Below are positions 51,713 through 60,987 of a stretch of DNA of 64,000 nucleotides, one piece after another (within the stretch, counting starts at the first letter, position 1; the number at the start of each line of letters is the position of its first letter). Below the pieces are notes generated by a model. That model had not been told where the DNA came from, did no database searches, and saw only the letters and a program-made list of their open reading frames with translations. The stretch comes from Conchiformibius sp. (GTDB lineage Bacteria > Pseudomonadota > Gammaproteobacteria > Burkholderiales > Neisseriaceae): assembly GCA_029984035.1 (NCBI GenBank), contig JASBYJ010000010.1, positions 1 through 64,000 of the forward strand, read 5' to 3'. A program made the translations under genes and the position numbers.

Positions 51713-51862
51713 AAAATCTTCAGGCTGCCTGAAATATTTGCTCTCTGCCCCGCTTGCGGGGAAAGGAAGCAATGTTTCAGGCAGCCCGAACGTTTATCGT
51801 GTTACGCCCTATCCTGCGGCGTGGTATGATTGTCTTTCCAACCTTGTGTCGGGAGCAAACTG

Positions 51863-52294
51863 ATGAAAATCTTGACGACAGCCGCCTTGTTTCTGGCTTT
51901 GTGCAGCAGCGCGTTGGCACACAATCTGGATAAACACGATGCGGGCGAATACGTTTTGCTGAACACGCAACAGCAAGCCACTCCGACCATGATGCGCTTT
52001 TCCCAAAAAGGCAAACAATGGGTCATGGACGGCAAACAGGGGCGGACGGATTGGCAGCCCGTGTGTCGGGGCGATGGCGAATGCAAATTAAAACCTTCTT
52101 CCGCCGCGCAAGTGCGCCAATGGCAAAAATTGCTGCCTTCATCGTTTCAAACCGCGCCGATGTCGTGCATTCAAAATATTGCCTTTGCGTTTTGCCGCGT
52201 CAGCAAGCCCGATAATCCCGATATGCGCCTGTATTGGTGGTTTGCTTGGCAGGACGGCCAAACTTATGCTTTGGGTTTGAATCGCTTGCGTTAA
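51863..52294 (+). CDS. hypothetical exported protein
   Basis: A 143-residue protein with signal peptide MKILTTAALFLALCSSALA, mature N-terminus HNLDKHDAGEYVLL. It has WQPVCRGDGECKLKP, a cysteine pair, and MSCIQNIAFAFCRVSK, a second pair, so two disulfides are likely. The end QDGQTYALGLNRLR is beta-like. Family not recognised. ATG at 51863 has a GGGAGCAAAC ribosome site. Lies between msrAB and the converging ettA. Confidence 0.75.
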   Translation: MKILTTAALFLALCSSALAHNLDKHDAGEYVLLNTQQQATPTMMRFSQKGKQWVMDGKQGRTDWQPVCRGDGECKLKPSSAAQVRQWQKLLPSSFQTAPMSCIQNIAFAFCRVSKPDNPDMRLYWWFAWQDGQTYALGLNRLR

Positions 52295-52324
52295 AAATCC
52301 GCCTGATGCTGTGTTGGGTGCTTT

Positions 52325-52370
52325 TCAGGCTGCCTGAACAAGGGTTTTCCCATTTCAGGCAGCCTGAAAA
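52325..52370. repeat. uptake-sequence inverted pair between the exported protein and ettA
   Basis: TTTCAGGCTGCCTGAA and TTCAGGCAGCCTGAAA flank a short loop; may end both converging transcripts. Confidence 0.6.
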
Positions 52371-52422
52371 AATGTTTCAAGGTAAAATGTTTGCCAACAG
52401 TATCTATATATGAGTAACTGAA

Positions 52423-54096
52423 TCAGCGCGTTACCGGCTTGTAACGGATACGCTTCGGCTTCGCGCCCTCTTCACCCAAACGGCGTTTTTTGTCGGCCTC
52501 GTATTCCTGATAATTGCCGTCAAAAAACACCCATTTGGAATCGCCCTCGCACGCCAGAATATGCGTGGCGATGCGGTCGAGAAACCAACGGTCGTGCGAA
52601 ATCACCATCACGCTGCCGGCAAATTCCAGCAGCGCGTCTTCCAACGCCCGCAAAGTTTCCACGTCCAAATCGTTGGACGGCTCGTCCAACAGCAACACAT
52701 TGCCGCCCGCAATCAAGGTTTTTGCCAAATGCAAACGCCCGCGCTCGCCGCCCGACAGCTTGCCGACCATTTTACTTTGGTCGCTGCCCTTGAAATTAAA
52801 GCGTCCCAAATACGCCCGCGCAGGCAGCTCAAACTGCCCCACCTGCAAAATATCGCGCCCTTCGGCAATCTCGTCAAATACGGTTTTGTCGTTGCCCAAA
52901 CCCTCGCGGCTCTGGTCAATCAGCGACAATTTCACGGTTTGTCCGATTTTCACTTCGCCGCTATCGGGCTGCTCCTTGCCGGAAATCAGCTTGAACAAAG
53001 TGGATTTGCCCGCGCCGTTGGCGCCAATCACGCCCACAATCGCACCGGCGGGAATTTTGAAGCTCAAACCGTCAATCAGAACGCGGTCGCCGAACGATTT
53101 GGAAACATTCACAAATTCAATCACTTCACTACCCAAACGCTCGGCAACGGGAATAAAGATTTCCTGCGTTTCGTTGCGTTTTTGGTATTCGTAATTGCTC
53201 ATTTCTTCAAAACGCGCCAAACGCGCTTTGGATTTGGCTTGGCGGCCTTTGGCGTTTTGGCGCACCCATTCAAGCTCTTGTTTCATCGCCTTAATGCGGG
53301 CGGCTTCGGATTTGGCTTCATTCGCCAGACGCTGTTCTTTCTGTTCCAGCCAAGACGAATAATTGCCTTTCCATGGGATACCGTGTCCACGGTCCAGCTC
53401 CAAAATCCATTCGGCGGCGTTGTCCAAGAAATAGCGGTCGTGCGTTACCGCCACCACCGTTCCGGGAAAACGCACCAAAAATTGTTCCAACCACTCAACG
53501 GATTCCGCGTCCAAATGGTTGGTCGGCTCGTCCAACAGCAGCATATCGGGCTTGGACAGCAGCAGTTTGCACAGGGCGACACGGCGTTTTTCGCCGCCCG
53601 ACAACACGCCGATTTTCGCGTCCCATTCAGGCAGCCGCAGCGCATCGGCGGCGATTTCCAATTCGTGTTCCGCGCCGCCGCCGCTTGACGAACCGGCGGC
53701 GATAATCGCTTCCAAACGGCCTTGCTCTTCCGCCAGCGCGTCAAAATCGGCATCGGGTTCGGCGTAGGCGGCGTACACTTCTTCCAAGCGTTTTTGCGCG
53801 GCGGCCACTTCGCCCAAACCGCTTTCCACTTCTTCGCGCACGGTTTTTTCGGGGTCAAGCTCCGGTTCTTGCGGCAGGTAGCCGATTTTGATGCCGCCCA
53901 TCGGCACGGCTTCGCCGTCAAATTCCTTGTCCACACCCGCCATAATCCGCAGCACGGTGGACTTGCCCGCGCCGTTCAGGCCGAGCAGGCCGATTTTCGC
54001 GCCGGGGAAAAACGACAGGGAAATGTCTTTGATAATGGTTTTTTGCGGGGGAACGGTTTTGCTCACGCGCAGCATGGAGTAAACGTATTGGGACAT
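52423..54096 (-). CDS. ettA: energy-dependent translational throttle protein EttA
   Basis: ABC-F ATPase that binds the ribosomal E site and gates elongation by ADP/ATP ratio. 557 residues, near the usual 555. Two ATPase domains: Walker A GLNGAGKST and GANGAGKST, signatures LSGGEKRR and LSGGERGR, Walker B LLLDEPTNHLD and LLLDEPSNDLD. The linker carries the EttA arm YSSWLEQKEQRLANEAK. ATG at 54096 (MSQYVYSMLRVSKTVPPQK) is the family start; 120 upstream codons are excluded. Monocistronic with likely promoter in the next gap. Confidence 0.97.
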   Translation of the reverse strand: MSQYVYSMLRVSKTVPPQKTIIKDISLSFFPGAKIGLLGLNGAGKSTVLRIMAGVDKEFDGEAVPMGGIKIGYLPQEPELDPEKTVREEVESGLGEVAAAQKRLEEVYAAYAEPDADFDALAEEQGRLEAIIAAGSSSGGGAEHELEIAADALRLPEWDAKIGVLSGGEKRRVALCKLLLSKPDMLLLDEPTNHLDAESVEWLEQFLVRFPGTVVAVTHDRYFLDNAAEWILELDRGHGIPWKGNYSSWLEQKEQRLANEAKSEAARIKAMKQELEWVRQNAKGRQAKSKARLARFEEMSNYEYQKRNETQEIFIPVAERLGSEVIEFVNVSKSFGDRVLIDGLSFKIPAGAIVGVIGANGAGKSTLFKLISGKEQPDSGEVKIGQTVKLSLIDQSREGLGNDKTVFDEIAEGRDILQVGQFELPARAYLGRFNFKGSDQSKMVGKLSGGERGRLHLAKTLIAGGNVLLLDEPSNDLDVETLRALEDALLEFAGSVMVISHDRWFLDRIATHILACEGDSKWVFFDGNYQEYEADKKRRLGEEGAKPKRIRYKPVTR

Positions 54097-54505
54097 GGGG
54101 GTTTCCTGTAAATAATAGGCCGTGGCGGATAACGGTCGGGTATGCCGTTTGCCGCCGGCTGGATATGTTGATGGAAATATATTGTTTGCGCTTGATTTTA
54201 ACCGAAAAACAGGGCTGGTAAAACGTGTTTTCCGTATTGGTGAGTAAAGGGCGGTTCGGGAGAAAATCGCGGCTTCGTATCGGCAATGCTTCCTAAGGAG
54301 CAAGCGATTGGCAGTGTGTATAGTCGGTGAAAAGGGGTATGGACTATGACGGCAAATATATTTCAGGCAGCCTATGGTTTGTTCAGGCTGCCTGAACGTT
54401 TGCGGAACAGATGGAAAAACATCCGCACCAGTGTAGCGATGTGCGGAACACGGCAACCAAGGCTGCCTGAAAAGTTTTCAGGCAGCGCAGGCTGTGATAG
54501 TTCGA
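54097..54505. other. intergenic region upstream of ettA
   Basis: The ettA promoter should lie near 54190-54220 (TTTTACC...GTTAAAAT on the minus strand). Uptake sequences occur near 54363, 54383 and at the terminator of the 54.5-kb gene. No gene. Confidence 0.4.
54462..54486 (-). terminator. uptake-sequence hairpin terminator of the FAD/Fe-S oxidoreductase
   Basis: GCTGCCTGAAAA and TTTTCAGGCAGC around a single G, 20 bases past the stop on the minus strand. Confidence 0.65.
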
Positions 54506-57500
54506 TTACAGCAGCACTTTTTCAATGCCGCCGGTTTGTGCGGCTCGGATGAATGTTTGCTGCCAGTTTTCTCCTAAGATATGTTTGGCCATTTCCACGA
54601 CAATATAGTCGGCAGGCAGGTTGTTGTCATCGCTGTATCGGCTCAAACCCTGTAAACAGGCAGGACAGGAAGTGAGCATTTTGACGTTGCCGCGTTGGGG
54701 CAACTGCGCTAAATTTTTCTCGATTTCTTCCTGTTTGCGGAATTTGACTTGGGTGGCGATGTCGGGGCGTTTGACTGCAAACATGCCGCTTTCGCCGCAG
54801 CAGCGGTCGCTGAGAGGAACGTTTTGCCCAATCAATGCGCCTGCCAGCTTGGCGCCGTCCATGCTTTTAATCGGCGTGTGGCAGGGGTTGTGATAGAGAT
54901 ACTGCTGCCCTTGTATGCCGTCCAGCTTTATGCCTTTTTCCAATAGGAATTCATGAATGTCAATGATGCGGCAGTTGGGGAAAATGTCTTCGAAACGGTA
55001 TTCCGCCAAGGCGTCATAACAGGTGCCGCAACTGACAACGACTGTTTTGATGTCCAAATAATTCAATGTATTGGCCATGCGGTGAAACAGAACGCGGTTT
55101 TCGGTAACCATTTGCGTGGCTTTTTCCTTATCGCCGCCGGCGTTTTGCGGATAGCCGCAGCACAAATAACCTGGGGGTAAAACGGTTTGCACGCCGATAT
55201 GGTAGAGCATGGCTTGGGTAGCCAGTCCGACTTGGCTGAACAGACGTTCCGAACCGCAGCCGGGAAAATAGAACACGGCTTCGGTATCTTCTTCGTTTAA
55301 AGCGGGATTGCGGATAATCGGGATGGTTTTGTTGTCTTCGATGTCGAGCCATGCGCGGGCTGTGCGGATGGGAATGTTGCGCGGCAGCGGGCGGTTGATG
55401 AAATGAACCACTTGTTCGCGTATGGCCGCTTTTTGCGTGGTCGCTTTGGGTGCGCGTTTTTGTCTGCCTGCACCGATGTGGAACCGTTTGCCCATTTCGT
55501 AGCCGAACACTTGGGCCCGGTAGCCTAAATCGACAATGCCTTTGCGCAGCAGATTGACGGCAATCGGCTCTTTGACGCTCAACAGTGCGCTGCCTGCCGC
55601 AACAATCGGATTGAATGCCTGTGATTTTCCGGATTTTTTTAGAAAATGGCGGATATCGATGGAAACATCGCCAAAATCGATATTCACAGGGCAGGGTTTG
55701 ACGCAGCGGTGGCAAACCGTGCAGTGGTCGCCGATGTGGGATAGTTCGTCAAAATGTTTCAGTGAAACGCCGCGCCGCGTTTGTTCTTCGTATAAAAAGG
55801 CTTCGGCAAGCAGCCCTACGCCTAAAATTTTGTTGCGCGGGCTGTACAGCAAATTGGCACGCGGCACGTGGGTGGAGCATACGGATTTGCATTTTCCGCA
55901 ACGCAAACAGTCTTTTACGGCATGGGTAATATGGCCTAAAGCGGATTGCTCCATAATCAGGCTTTCGAAACCGAGCAGTTCGAAAGACGGCGTATAGGCG
56001 TTGCGCAGGTCGGAGCCTTTCATCAGTTTGTGGCGGTTGAAACGTCCGTTGGGGTCGATTTTGGCTTTGTAATCCCAAAAGGGCTGCATTTCTTCGTCTG
56101 ATAAAAACTCCAGTTTGGTAATGCCTATGCCGTGTTCTCCCGAAATGACGCCGTTCAGGCTGCGTGCAAGCTGCATAATCCGTGCAACCGCTTGATGGGC
56201 GGTTTGCAGCATTTGGTAATCATCTGAATTGACGGGGATGTTGGTGTGCACATTGCCGTCTCCTGCGTGCATGTGCAGGGCGACAAACACGCGGCCGCGT
56301 ACGGTTTGGGCATGGATTTTGCCCAAGCCTGCCATGATTTTGGTATCCGCTTTGCCGCTGAAAATTTCAGCCAGCGGCTTCATCACGCCTTCTTTAACGG
56401 ATACGCGCAGCCTGAAATCGCGAAAGGCGGTAAAACAGCTTTCTTCCGCTTTGGCCTCGGGGGCGGCAAAGGCGTTGGCACCGTAGCGGGCTTGGTAATC
56501 GGCTAAAGGTTTGTCCATATTGTCCAACAGCCACTGCCAGCGTTCGCGTACTTGTTCCACATGTGCCAAAGCATGTTTGGCGCGGTCGCCCAATAATTCG
56601 CAGGCGGGCAAATCCGTGCCCATCTGTTCTACAGGCAGGCTGCCTGATAAATAATCGCGCAGGGCGTGGCAGAGTTTGAGCTTGTTTTGAATGGAAAGTT
56701 CGATGTTGATGCGTTCGATGCCGTCTGAATATTCGCCCAGGCGCTCAAGCGGAATCACCACGTCTTCATTGATTTTGAAGGCATTGGTATGTTTGGCGAT
56801 GGCGGCGGTGCGGCTGCGGTCGAGCCAGAAGGTTTTCCGCGCTTCGGGCGATACGGCGATAAAGCCTTCGCCGTCGCGTGCGCGTGCCAGATTGACGATA
56901 TGCTCCGCCGCAGCGTTCACCGCCTGTTCGTCATCAGACACGATATCGGCAAGCAATACCATTTTCGGCCGCCCTTTGCCTGCCGCTTTGGTGGCGTAGC
57001 CGACTGCGCGGACATAACGCCAGTCCAAATGTTCCAAACCCGCCAAACGCACGCTTTGGTGTGCCAGCATGAAATCGCGGATTTCGACAATCGAAGGAGT
57101 GGCTTTGGCCACCGTGCCGAAAAACTCCAAACACACCGTACGGGTATGTTTGGGCATGGTGTGCAGTACAAAAGCGGCGGAAGTGATGATGCCGTCCGTT
57201 CCTTCTTTTTGTACGCCCGGCAAGCCGCTTAAGAATTTGTCGGTAACGTCTTTGCCCAAACCTGTTTTGCGGAAGGTATGTCCTGCGATTTTCAAGCGTT
57301 CGGTTTTCTTAATGGTGCGGCCGTCATCCTGCAAAGTGTGTATGTCGAAAACAGCGGTTTCTTCATCGTGGATTTTGCCGAAATTGTGGCGTACGCGTTC
57401 TATCAACAGCCATTCGCCTTGAGGATTGACCATTTTCCACCATGCCAGATTGTCCAGAGCCGTTCCCCACAGCACTGCTTTTTTGCCGCCCGCATTCATA

Positions 57501-58336
57501 GCGACATTGCCGCCTATGCAAGAGGCGTCGGCGGAGGTCGGGTCAACCGCAAACACCAAGCCTGCCTGATGTGCCGTTTCCTCCACGCGCCGCGTTACCA
57601 CGCCCGCGCCGCAACGGATAATCGGGTGCGTCCCTTCCAGTCCGGGCAGTTCCACCCATTCCGCGCCGTGATGACGGTCTAATTTTTCGGTATTAATTAC
57701 TGCCGACATCGCATCCAAAGGCACGGCGCCGCCGGTGTACCCCGTGCCGCCGCCGCGCGGGATAATGGTTAAATCCAGCTCGATTAAGGCGCGGACCAGC
57801 GGCGCGATTTCGTCTTCAGAATCGGGATTGATGACGACAAACGGATATTCCACGCGCCAGTCGGTGGCATCGGTAACGTGGCTTACCCGTGCCAAGCCGT
57901 CAAACATAATATTGTGTTTTTTCGTGATTCTGCTCAGTCTCGCCAATACCTGTTCGCGCTTGAGTTTGGTTTGGGCGAAGCTGTTTTCAAAGCGGTTTAC
58001 CGCCGCTTCGGCTGCCTGAACCAGCTTCAACACATCGGCATTGTCATCGCGGCGTTTATGGATTTCGTTGAGGCGGTGGCGCATTTCGCGCACCAACGCG
58101 GCACGGCGTTTGGGATGCTCGAGCAGGTCGTCCACCAAATACGGATTGCGCACTACCGCCCAAATGTCGCCCAATACTTCAAACAACATCCGTGCCGAAC
58201 GCCCTGTTCTGCGCTGTCCGCGCAAATACTCCAGAATCTGCCAAGCCTCGCCGCCCAGCAGGCGGGAAACGATTTCTCTGTCGGAATAAGAAGTATAGTT
58301 GTAGGGAATTTCGCGGATGCGTTCGGCGTTGGTCAT
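54506..58336 (-). CDS. large DUF3683/FAD-linked oxidase/Fe-S oxidoreductase
   Basis: A 1276-residue cytoplasmic multidomain protein. The N-terminal DUF3683 region MTNAERIREIPYNYTSYSDR, then a PCMH FAD-binding domain (RALIELDLTIIPRGGGTGYT, 200-330), a D-lactate-dehydrogenase-like cap (SGEHGIGITKLEFLSDE near 780), two 4Fe-4S motifs CLRCGKCKSVC and CTVCHRCVKPCPVN near 865 and 920, and two CCG-type redox domains ending in CGYPQNAGGDKEK and RCCGESGMFAVKRP. The architecture is that of large FAD/Fe-S dehydrogenases for lactate- or glycolate-like hydroxy acids; the substrate is not fixed. ATG at 58336. Monocistronic. Confidence 0.9.
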   Translation of the reverse strand: MTNAERIREIPYNYTSYSDREIVSRLLGGEAWQILEYLRGQRRTGRSARMLFEVLGDIWAVVRNPYLVDDLLEHPKRRAALVREMRHRLNEIHKRRDDNADVLKLVQAAEAAVNRFENSFAQTKLKREQVLARLSRITKKHNIMFDGLARVSHVTDATDWRVEYPFVVINPDSEDEIAPLVRALIELDLTIIPRGGGTGYTGGAVPLDAMSAVINTEKLDRHHGAEWVELPGLEGTHPIIRCGAGVVTRRVEETAHQAGLVFAVDPTSADASCIGGNVAMNAGGKKAVLWGTALDNLAWWKMVNPQGEWLLIERVRHNFGKIHDEETAVFDIHTLQDDGRTIKKTERLKIAGHTFRKTGLGKDVTDKFLSGLPGVQKEGTDGIITSAAFVLHTMPKHTRTVCLEFFGTVAKATPSIVEIRDFMLAHQSVRLAGLEHLDWRYVRAVGYATKAAGKGRPKMVLLADIVSDDEQAVNAAAEHIVNLARARDGEGFIAVSPEARKTFWLDRSRTAAIAKHTNAFKINEDVVIPLERLGEYSDGIERINIELSIQNKLKLCHALRDYLSGSLPVEQMGTDLPACELLGDRAKHALAHVEQVRERWQWLLDNMDKPLADYQARYGANAFAAPEAKAEESCFTAFRDFRLRVSVKEGVMKPLAEIFSGKADTKIMAGLGKIHAQTVRGRVFVALHMHAGDGNVHTNIPVNSDDYQMLQTAHQAVARIMQLARSLNGVISGEHGIGITKLEFLSDEEMQPFWDYKAKIDPNGRFNRHKLMKGSDLRNAYTPSFELLGFESLIMEQSALGHITHAVKDCLRCGKCKSVCSTHVPRANLLYSPRNKILGVGLLAEAFLYEEQTRRGVSLKHFDELSHIGDHCTVCHRCVKPCPVNIDFGDVSIDIRHFLKKSGKSQAFNPIVAAGSALLSVKEPIAVNLLRKGIVDLGYRAQVFGYEMGKRFHIGAGRQKRAPKATTQKAAIREQVVHFINRPLPRNIPIRTARAWLDIEDNKTIPIIRNPALNEEDTEAVFYFPGCGSERLFSQVGLATQAMLYHIGVQTVLPPGYLCCGYPQNAGGDKEKATQMVTENRVLFHRMANTLNYLDIKTVVVSCGTCYDALAEYRFEDIFPNCRIIDIHEFLLEKGIKLDGIQGQQYLYHNPCHTPIKSMDGAKLAGALIGQNVPLSDRCCGESGMFAVKRPDIATQVKFRKQEEIEKNLAQLPQRGNVKMLTSCPACLQGLSRYSDDNNLPADYIVVEMAKHILGENWQQTFIRAAQTGGIEKVLL

Positions 58337-58797
58337 GATGGTTCCGTAAATGATGGGTTCGGCATCGGCTCTGGCGGCTGCCTGAAAACAAAGTGTCCGG
58401 CTTCGGCCTGTTTGCCCGACAGCTTCGATATGCTCGAACCGCATGGGGTTGTATTGTAGTTGTGAATGAAAATACGGCTGTAATCCGTCCGATGGGTTTC
58501 ACGGGAAATCCGGTTAAAACCTGCCGTGTTTTCCCAAAAGGCTGCCTGAAGAGCGTGAAACCGGTTTTCCAAACTGAGCAATCTGTTTATCACGGTTTAT
58601 TTTAATCTATATTGATTTGATAACGCTGCATTTTTGCCTGAAAAATATTTGTTTTCGCGGCTAAAACGTTTCAGGCAGCCTTTTTCGGGCTGCCTGAAAC
58701 AAAACGGCTGTGCACATGTCAAGCCGAGCCGTAGCCGTAATAAGCGCAGCGGCTTGGCTGTCGGCATATTGTGCGCCCAAGCTGCCGGTAAAACGGA
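58337..58797. other. intergenic region between the oxidoreductase and cysE
   Basis: Contains several uptake sequences, including an inverted pair at 58668-58699, and no convincing gene. Confidence 0.45.
58668..58699. repeat. uptake-sequence inverted pair downstream of cysE
   Basis: GTTTCAGGCAGCC and GGCTGCCTGAAAC, a 13-base hairpin; could terminate cysE about 100 bases after its stop. Confidence 0.6.
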
Positions 58798-59583
58798 TTA
58801 AACAAATTCGCAATGGTTCAGCGATTGGTCCATATCGGCGGAAGGCGTATTTTTCGACAGGCCCACTGCTTTGGCAGGCACGCCGACCACCGTGGTTTGT
58901 GCTTCCACATCGCGTACCACTACGCTGCCCGCGCCGATTTTGGCGCAATCGCCGATGCGGATATTCCCCAGCACCGAAGCGTTTGCGCCAATCATCACGC
59001 CGTTGCCGACTTTGGGATGGCGGTCGCCGCTTTCTTTGCCCGAGCCGCCGAGTGTTACGCCGTGCAACAGGGAAATATCGTTGCCCAATACGGCGGTTTC
59101 GCCAATCACAATACCTGTGCCGTGGTCAAACATAATGCCGCGTCCGAAACGTGCGCCCGGGTGGATGTCCACGCCGAATACTTCCGAAGCGCGGTTTTGC
59201 AGGAAATATGCCAATGTTTTGCGGTTTTGCAGCCACAAGGCATGATTGATGCGGTGCGCCTGAATGGCATGAAACCCTTTGAAATAGAGCAGCGGCAGCG
59301 AATATTGGTCGCAGGCGGGGTCGCGTTCGTAGCAGGCGGTGATGTCGGCTTCTACGGCGGCGACAATATCGGGATAGCTTTCCAAAATATCGGTGAAGAC
59401 TTCGTTTAATACCCGTGCATCCATGGCGCTGCAAGCCAGTTTGCCCGATAAATGGAAGGCGAGGACTTGCGCTAACGAGCGGTGCCGCAATACGGTGAGA
59501 TGGAGGAAGCTGGCCAGCATAGGTTCGTCTGCGGCGGAAGCGGCGGCTTCGTTGCGGATGGTTTGCCAAAGGGTTCGGGACAT
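58798..59583 (-). CDS. cysE: serine O-acetyltransferase
   Basis: Acetylates L-serine with acetyl-CoA, the first step of cysteine synthesis from sulfide; cytoplasmic. 261 residues. The helical N-domain LWQTIRNEAAASAADEPMLA is followed by VDIHPGARFGRGIMFDHGTG, LLHGVTLGGSGKESGDRHPK, and the left-handed beta-helix repeats VGNGVMIGANASVLGNIRIG. H residues at the active site (DIHPG, FDHGTG) are present. The C-terminal residues fit cysteine feedback inhibition. Usually regulated by CysK binding. Monocistronic. Confidence 0.97.
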   Translation of the reverse strand: MSRTLWQTIRNEAAASAADEPMLASFLHLTVLRHRSLAQVLAFHLSGKLACSAMDARVLNEVFTDILESYPDIVAAVEADITACYERDPACDQYSLPLLYFKGFHAIQAHRINHALWLQNRKTLAYFLQNRASEVFGVDIHPGARFGRGIMFDHGTGIVIGETAVLGNDISLLHGVTLGGSGKESGDRHPKVGNGVMIGANASVLGNIRIGDCAKIGAGSVVVRDVEAQTTVVGVPAKAVGLSKNTPSADMDQSLNHCEFV

Positions 59584-59976
59584 GGTGTTTCCTGACGAAA
59601 AGTGTGTTCGGGCTGCCTGAAAAGCAGCGGAAGGTGGTAAAAATGTATCGGTTGATGTATGCGCCTGACGGTTTGGCGGTTTTGAGAGCAGGCGGCATTG
59701 GGTCGAATCTTGTGTTTATGGCTGTGTTTGCCGTATCGCGCGGCGGTCGGTATGAAGCCGGTTGCAGTATGAAGTGCATACGGCTGTTCCGTATCAATCA
59801 GTGCCGCTCAAACTCCAACTTCGCTCAAAGCGGCACATACAATTTTCAGGCAGCCTGAAGGTAAAGGTAGGGATGTTTGCAGGCTGCCTGAAAGCTTGGG
59901 ATAAACGGGTTTGATGCTGCTTTCCGGTTTCAGGCAGCCATCACTTCGGATAAGCGTGTTTCATGCCGCGCTCGCG
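59584..59976. other. intergenic region with uptake sequences
   Basis: Several uptake sequences (59611, 59849, 59881, 59928) and a 71-codon plus frame (59642-59857) without ribosome site, which I do not call. Nothing else seen. Confidence 0.4.
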
Positions 59977-60139
59977 GGTATCGGGCTGCCTGAAAGGTTG
60001 TATGGTATCAATAATTTGTTGCAACTGTAACCAAGCATACGGGATATCGGGCAGACTGAAATTTGTGTGGCATCAACCAAATCTGCATCGCAAGGCGAAG
60101 CTAAAAGATTTCAGGCAGCCTGAAACGGAGTATGCCGTT
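59977..60139 (+). repeat. 163-bp direct repeat, copy 1
   Basis: Aligned without gaps to 60601-60763 with about eight to nine substitutions by eye, it begins GGTATCGGGCTGCCTGAAAG and ends GGAGTATGCCGTT. It contains three uptake sequences or uptake-like cores. The two copies bracket the VirB5-like fragment. Confidence 0.85.
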
Positions 60140-60182
60140 AGCAGTAGTACCAATATCAGTGAAAATTATCTTTCATCCTTAT

Positions 60183-60206
60183 AGAGCCGAAACATGCTCG
60201 GCTCTA
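60183..60206 (-). terminator. terminator after the VirB5-like fragment
   Basis: AGAGCCGA and TCGGCTCT form an 8-base hairpin around AACATGC-type loop, with a T-rich tract beyond on the minus strand. Confidence 0.55.
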
Positions 60207-60221
60207 AATTAAAAAGTTTTA

Positions 60222-60648
60222 TTTCTTATCTTCTTCCTTCTCGAAAGAAAATTTATTGTCATAATTCTTAGCTGCCTCTGCTAGTTTGCGCTCTCTGTGT
60301 CGCAAGCATTTTCTGATTTACTTCATCCATCATTTGAAACATTTGCAAACGTGTAGCTTCATTTTGGATTTTGGCTTGTCCGCTATTAATTCGGGCAGTC
60401 AATTCAGCCATTGCTTTGGGGGCTTGAGTTTGATTGATTTCTTTCATCAAGCCCTCGATTTGGTCTAATCGTTTAGTAGCCGCATCAAATGCTTTCTGTA
60501 AGAAAAATTTAGTCTGTGCAACTTGTACAGCTTGCGCTTCACAGGCTTCTTTCGATTTCACATTGGTAATCTTTTTGCATCTATCTGACAAATTAGCTGC
60601 GGTATCGGGCTGCCTGAAAGCTTGTATGGTATCAGTAATTTGTTGCAA
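60222..60648 (-). pseudogene. fragment of a VirB5-like type IV secretion protein, frameshifted near its end
   Basis: The open frame 60268-60648 (126 codons) has segments typical of VirB5/TrbJ-like pilus proteins: SDRCKKITNVKSKEACEAQA, AVQVAQTKFFLQKAFDAA, LTARINSGQAKIQNEATRLQ and MFQMMDEVNQKM. The start MQQITDTIQAFRQPD lies inside the flanking repeat and its uptake sequence, so the true N-terminus is gone. After ATQR the frame ends in QTSRGS. One base or two around the AGAGAG run (about 60296-60301) would restore REQ-like KLAEAAKNYDNKFSFEKEED and a natural stop near 60224. The rest of the secretion system is absent. Confidence 0.65.
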
Positions 60649-60763
60649 CTGTAACCAAGCATACGGGATATCGGGCAGCCTGAAATTTGTGTGGCATTAA
60701 CCAAATCTGCATCGCAAGGCGAGACTAAAAGATTTCAGGCAGCCTGAAACGGAGTATGCCGTT
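60601..60763 (+). repeat. 163-bp direct repeat, copy 2
   Basis: Partner of 59977-60139. Begins GGTATCGGGCTGCCTGAAAG and ends GGAGTATGCCGTT, then diverges. The two copies are the same length, which suggests one duplication with the VirB5-like fragment caught between them. Confidence 0.85.
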
Positions 60764-60987
60764 GGCAAACCTGCGGCAAATACGGGTCTGCGGGCAAATA
60801 CGAAACAGAATGCGCCGTTAATCAAGCCGACCGAATTGAGCCGTTGGCGCGGAATTTCAGGTTGTCTGAAAAAGGTGTGCCGCCAATGCAAGCCGACCGT
60901 TACGGCAACCGTGTATCGGTATCGGCTGCCTGAAAAGGTTGGCTGTGTCAAACCGTTGCATCGGCAGGTATGGTTACAGAACGGGAT
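60764..60987. other. intergenic region downstream of fabG
   Basis: Contains degenerate uptake sequences and no gene. Confidence 0.4.

Noticed and set aside
50231..51772. 513-codon minus-strand frame across msrAB
   Set aside because: It is the antisense of a confidently assigned gene; GC-rich third positions of msrAB keep the opposite strand open. No ribosome site or recognisable domain.
59642..59857. 71-codon plus frame between cysE and the 163-bp repeat
   Set aside because: No ribosome site, ends in an uptake sequence (FQAA), and composition is not coherent.
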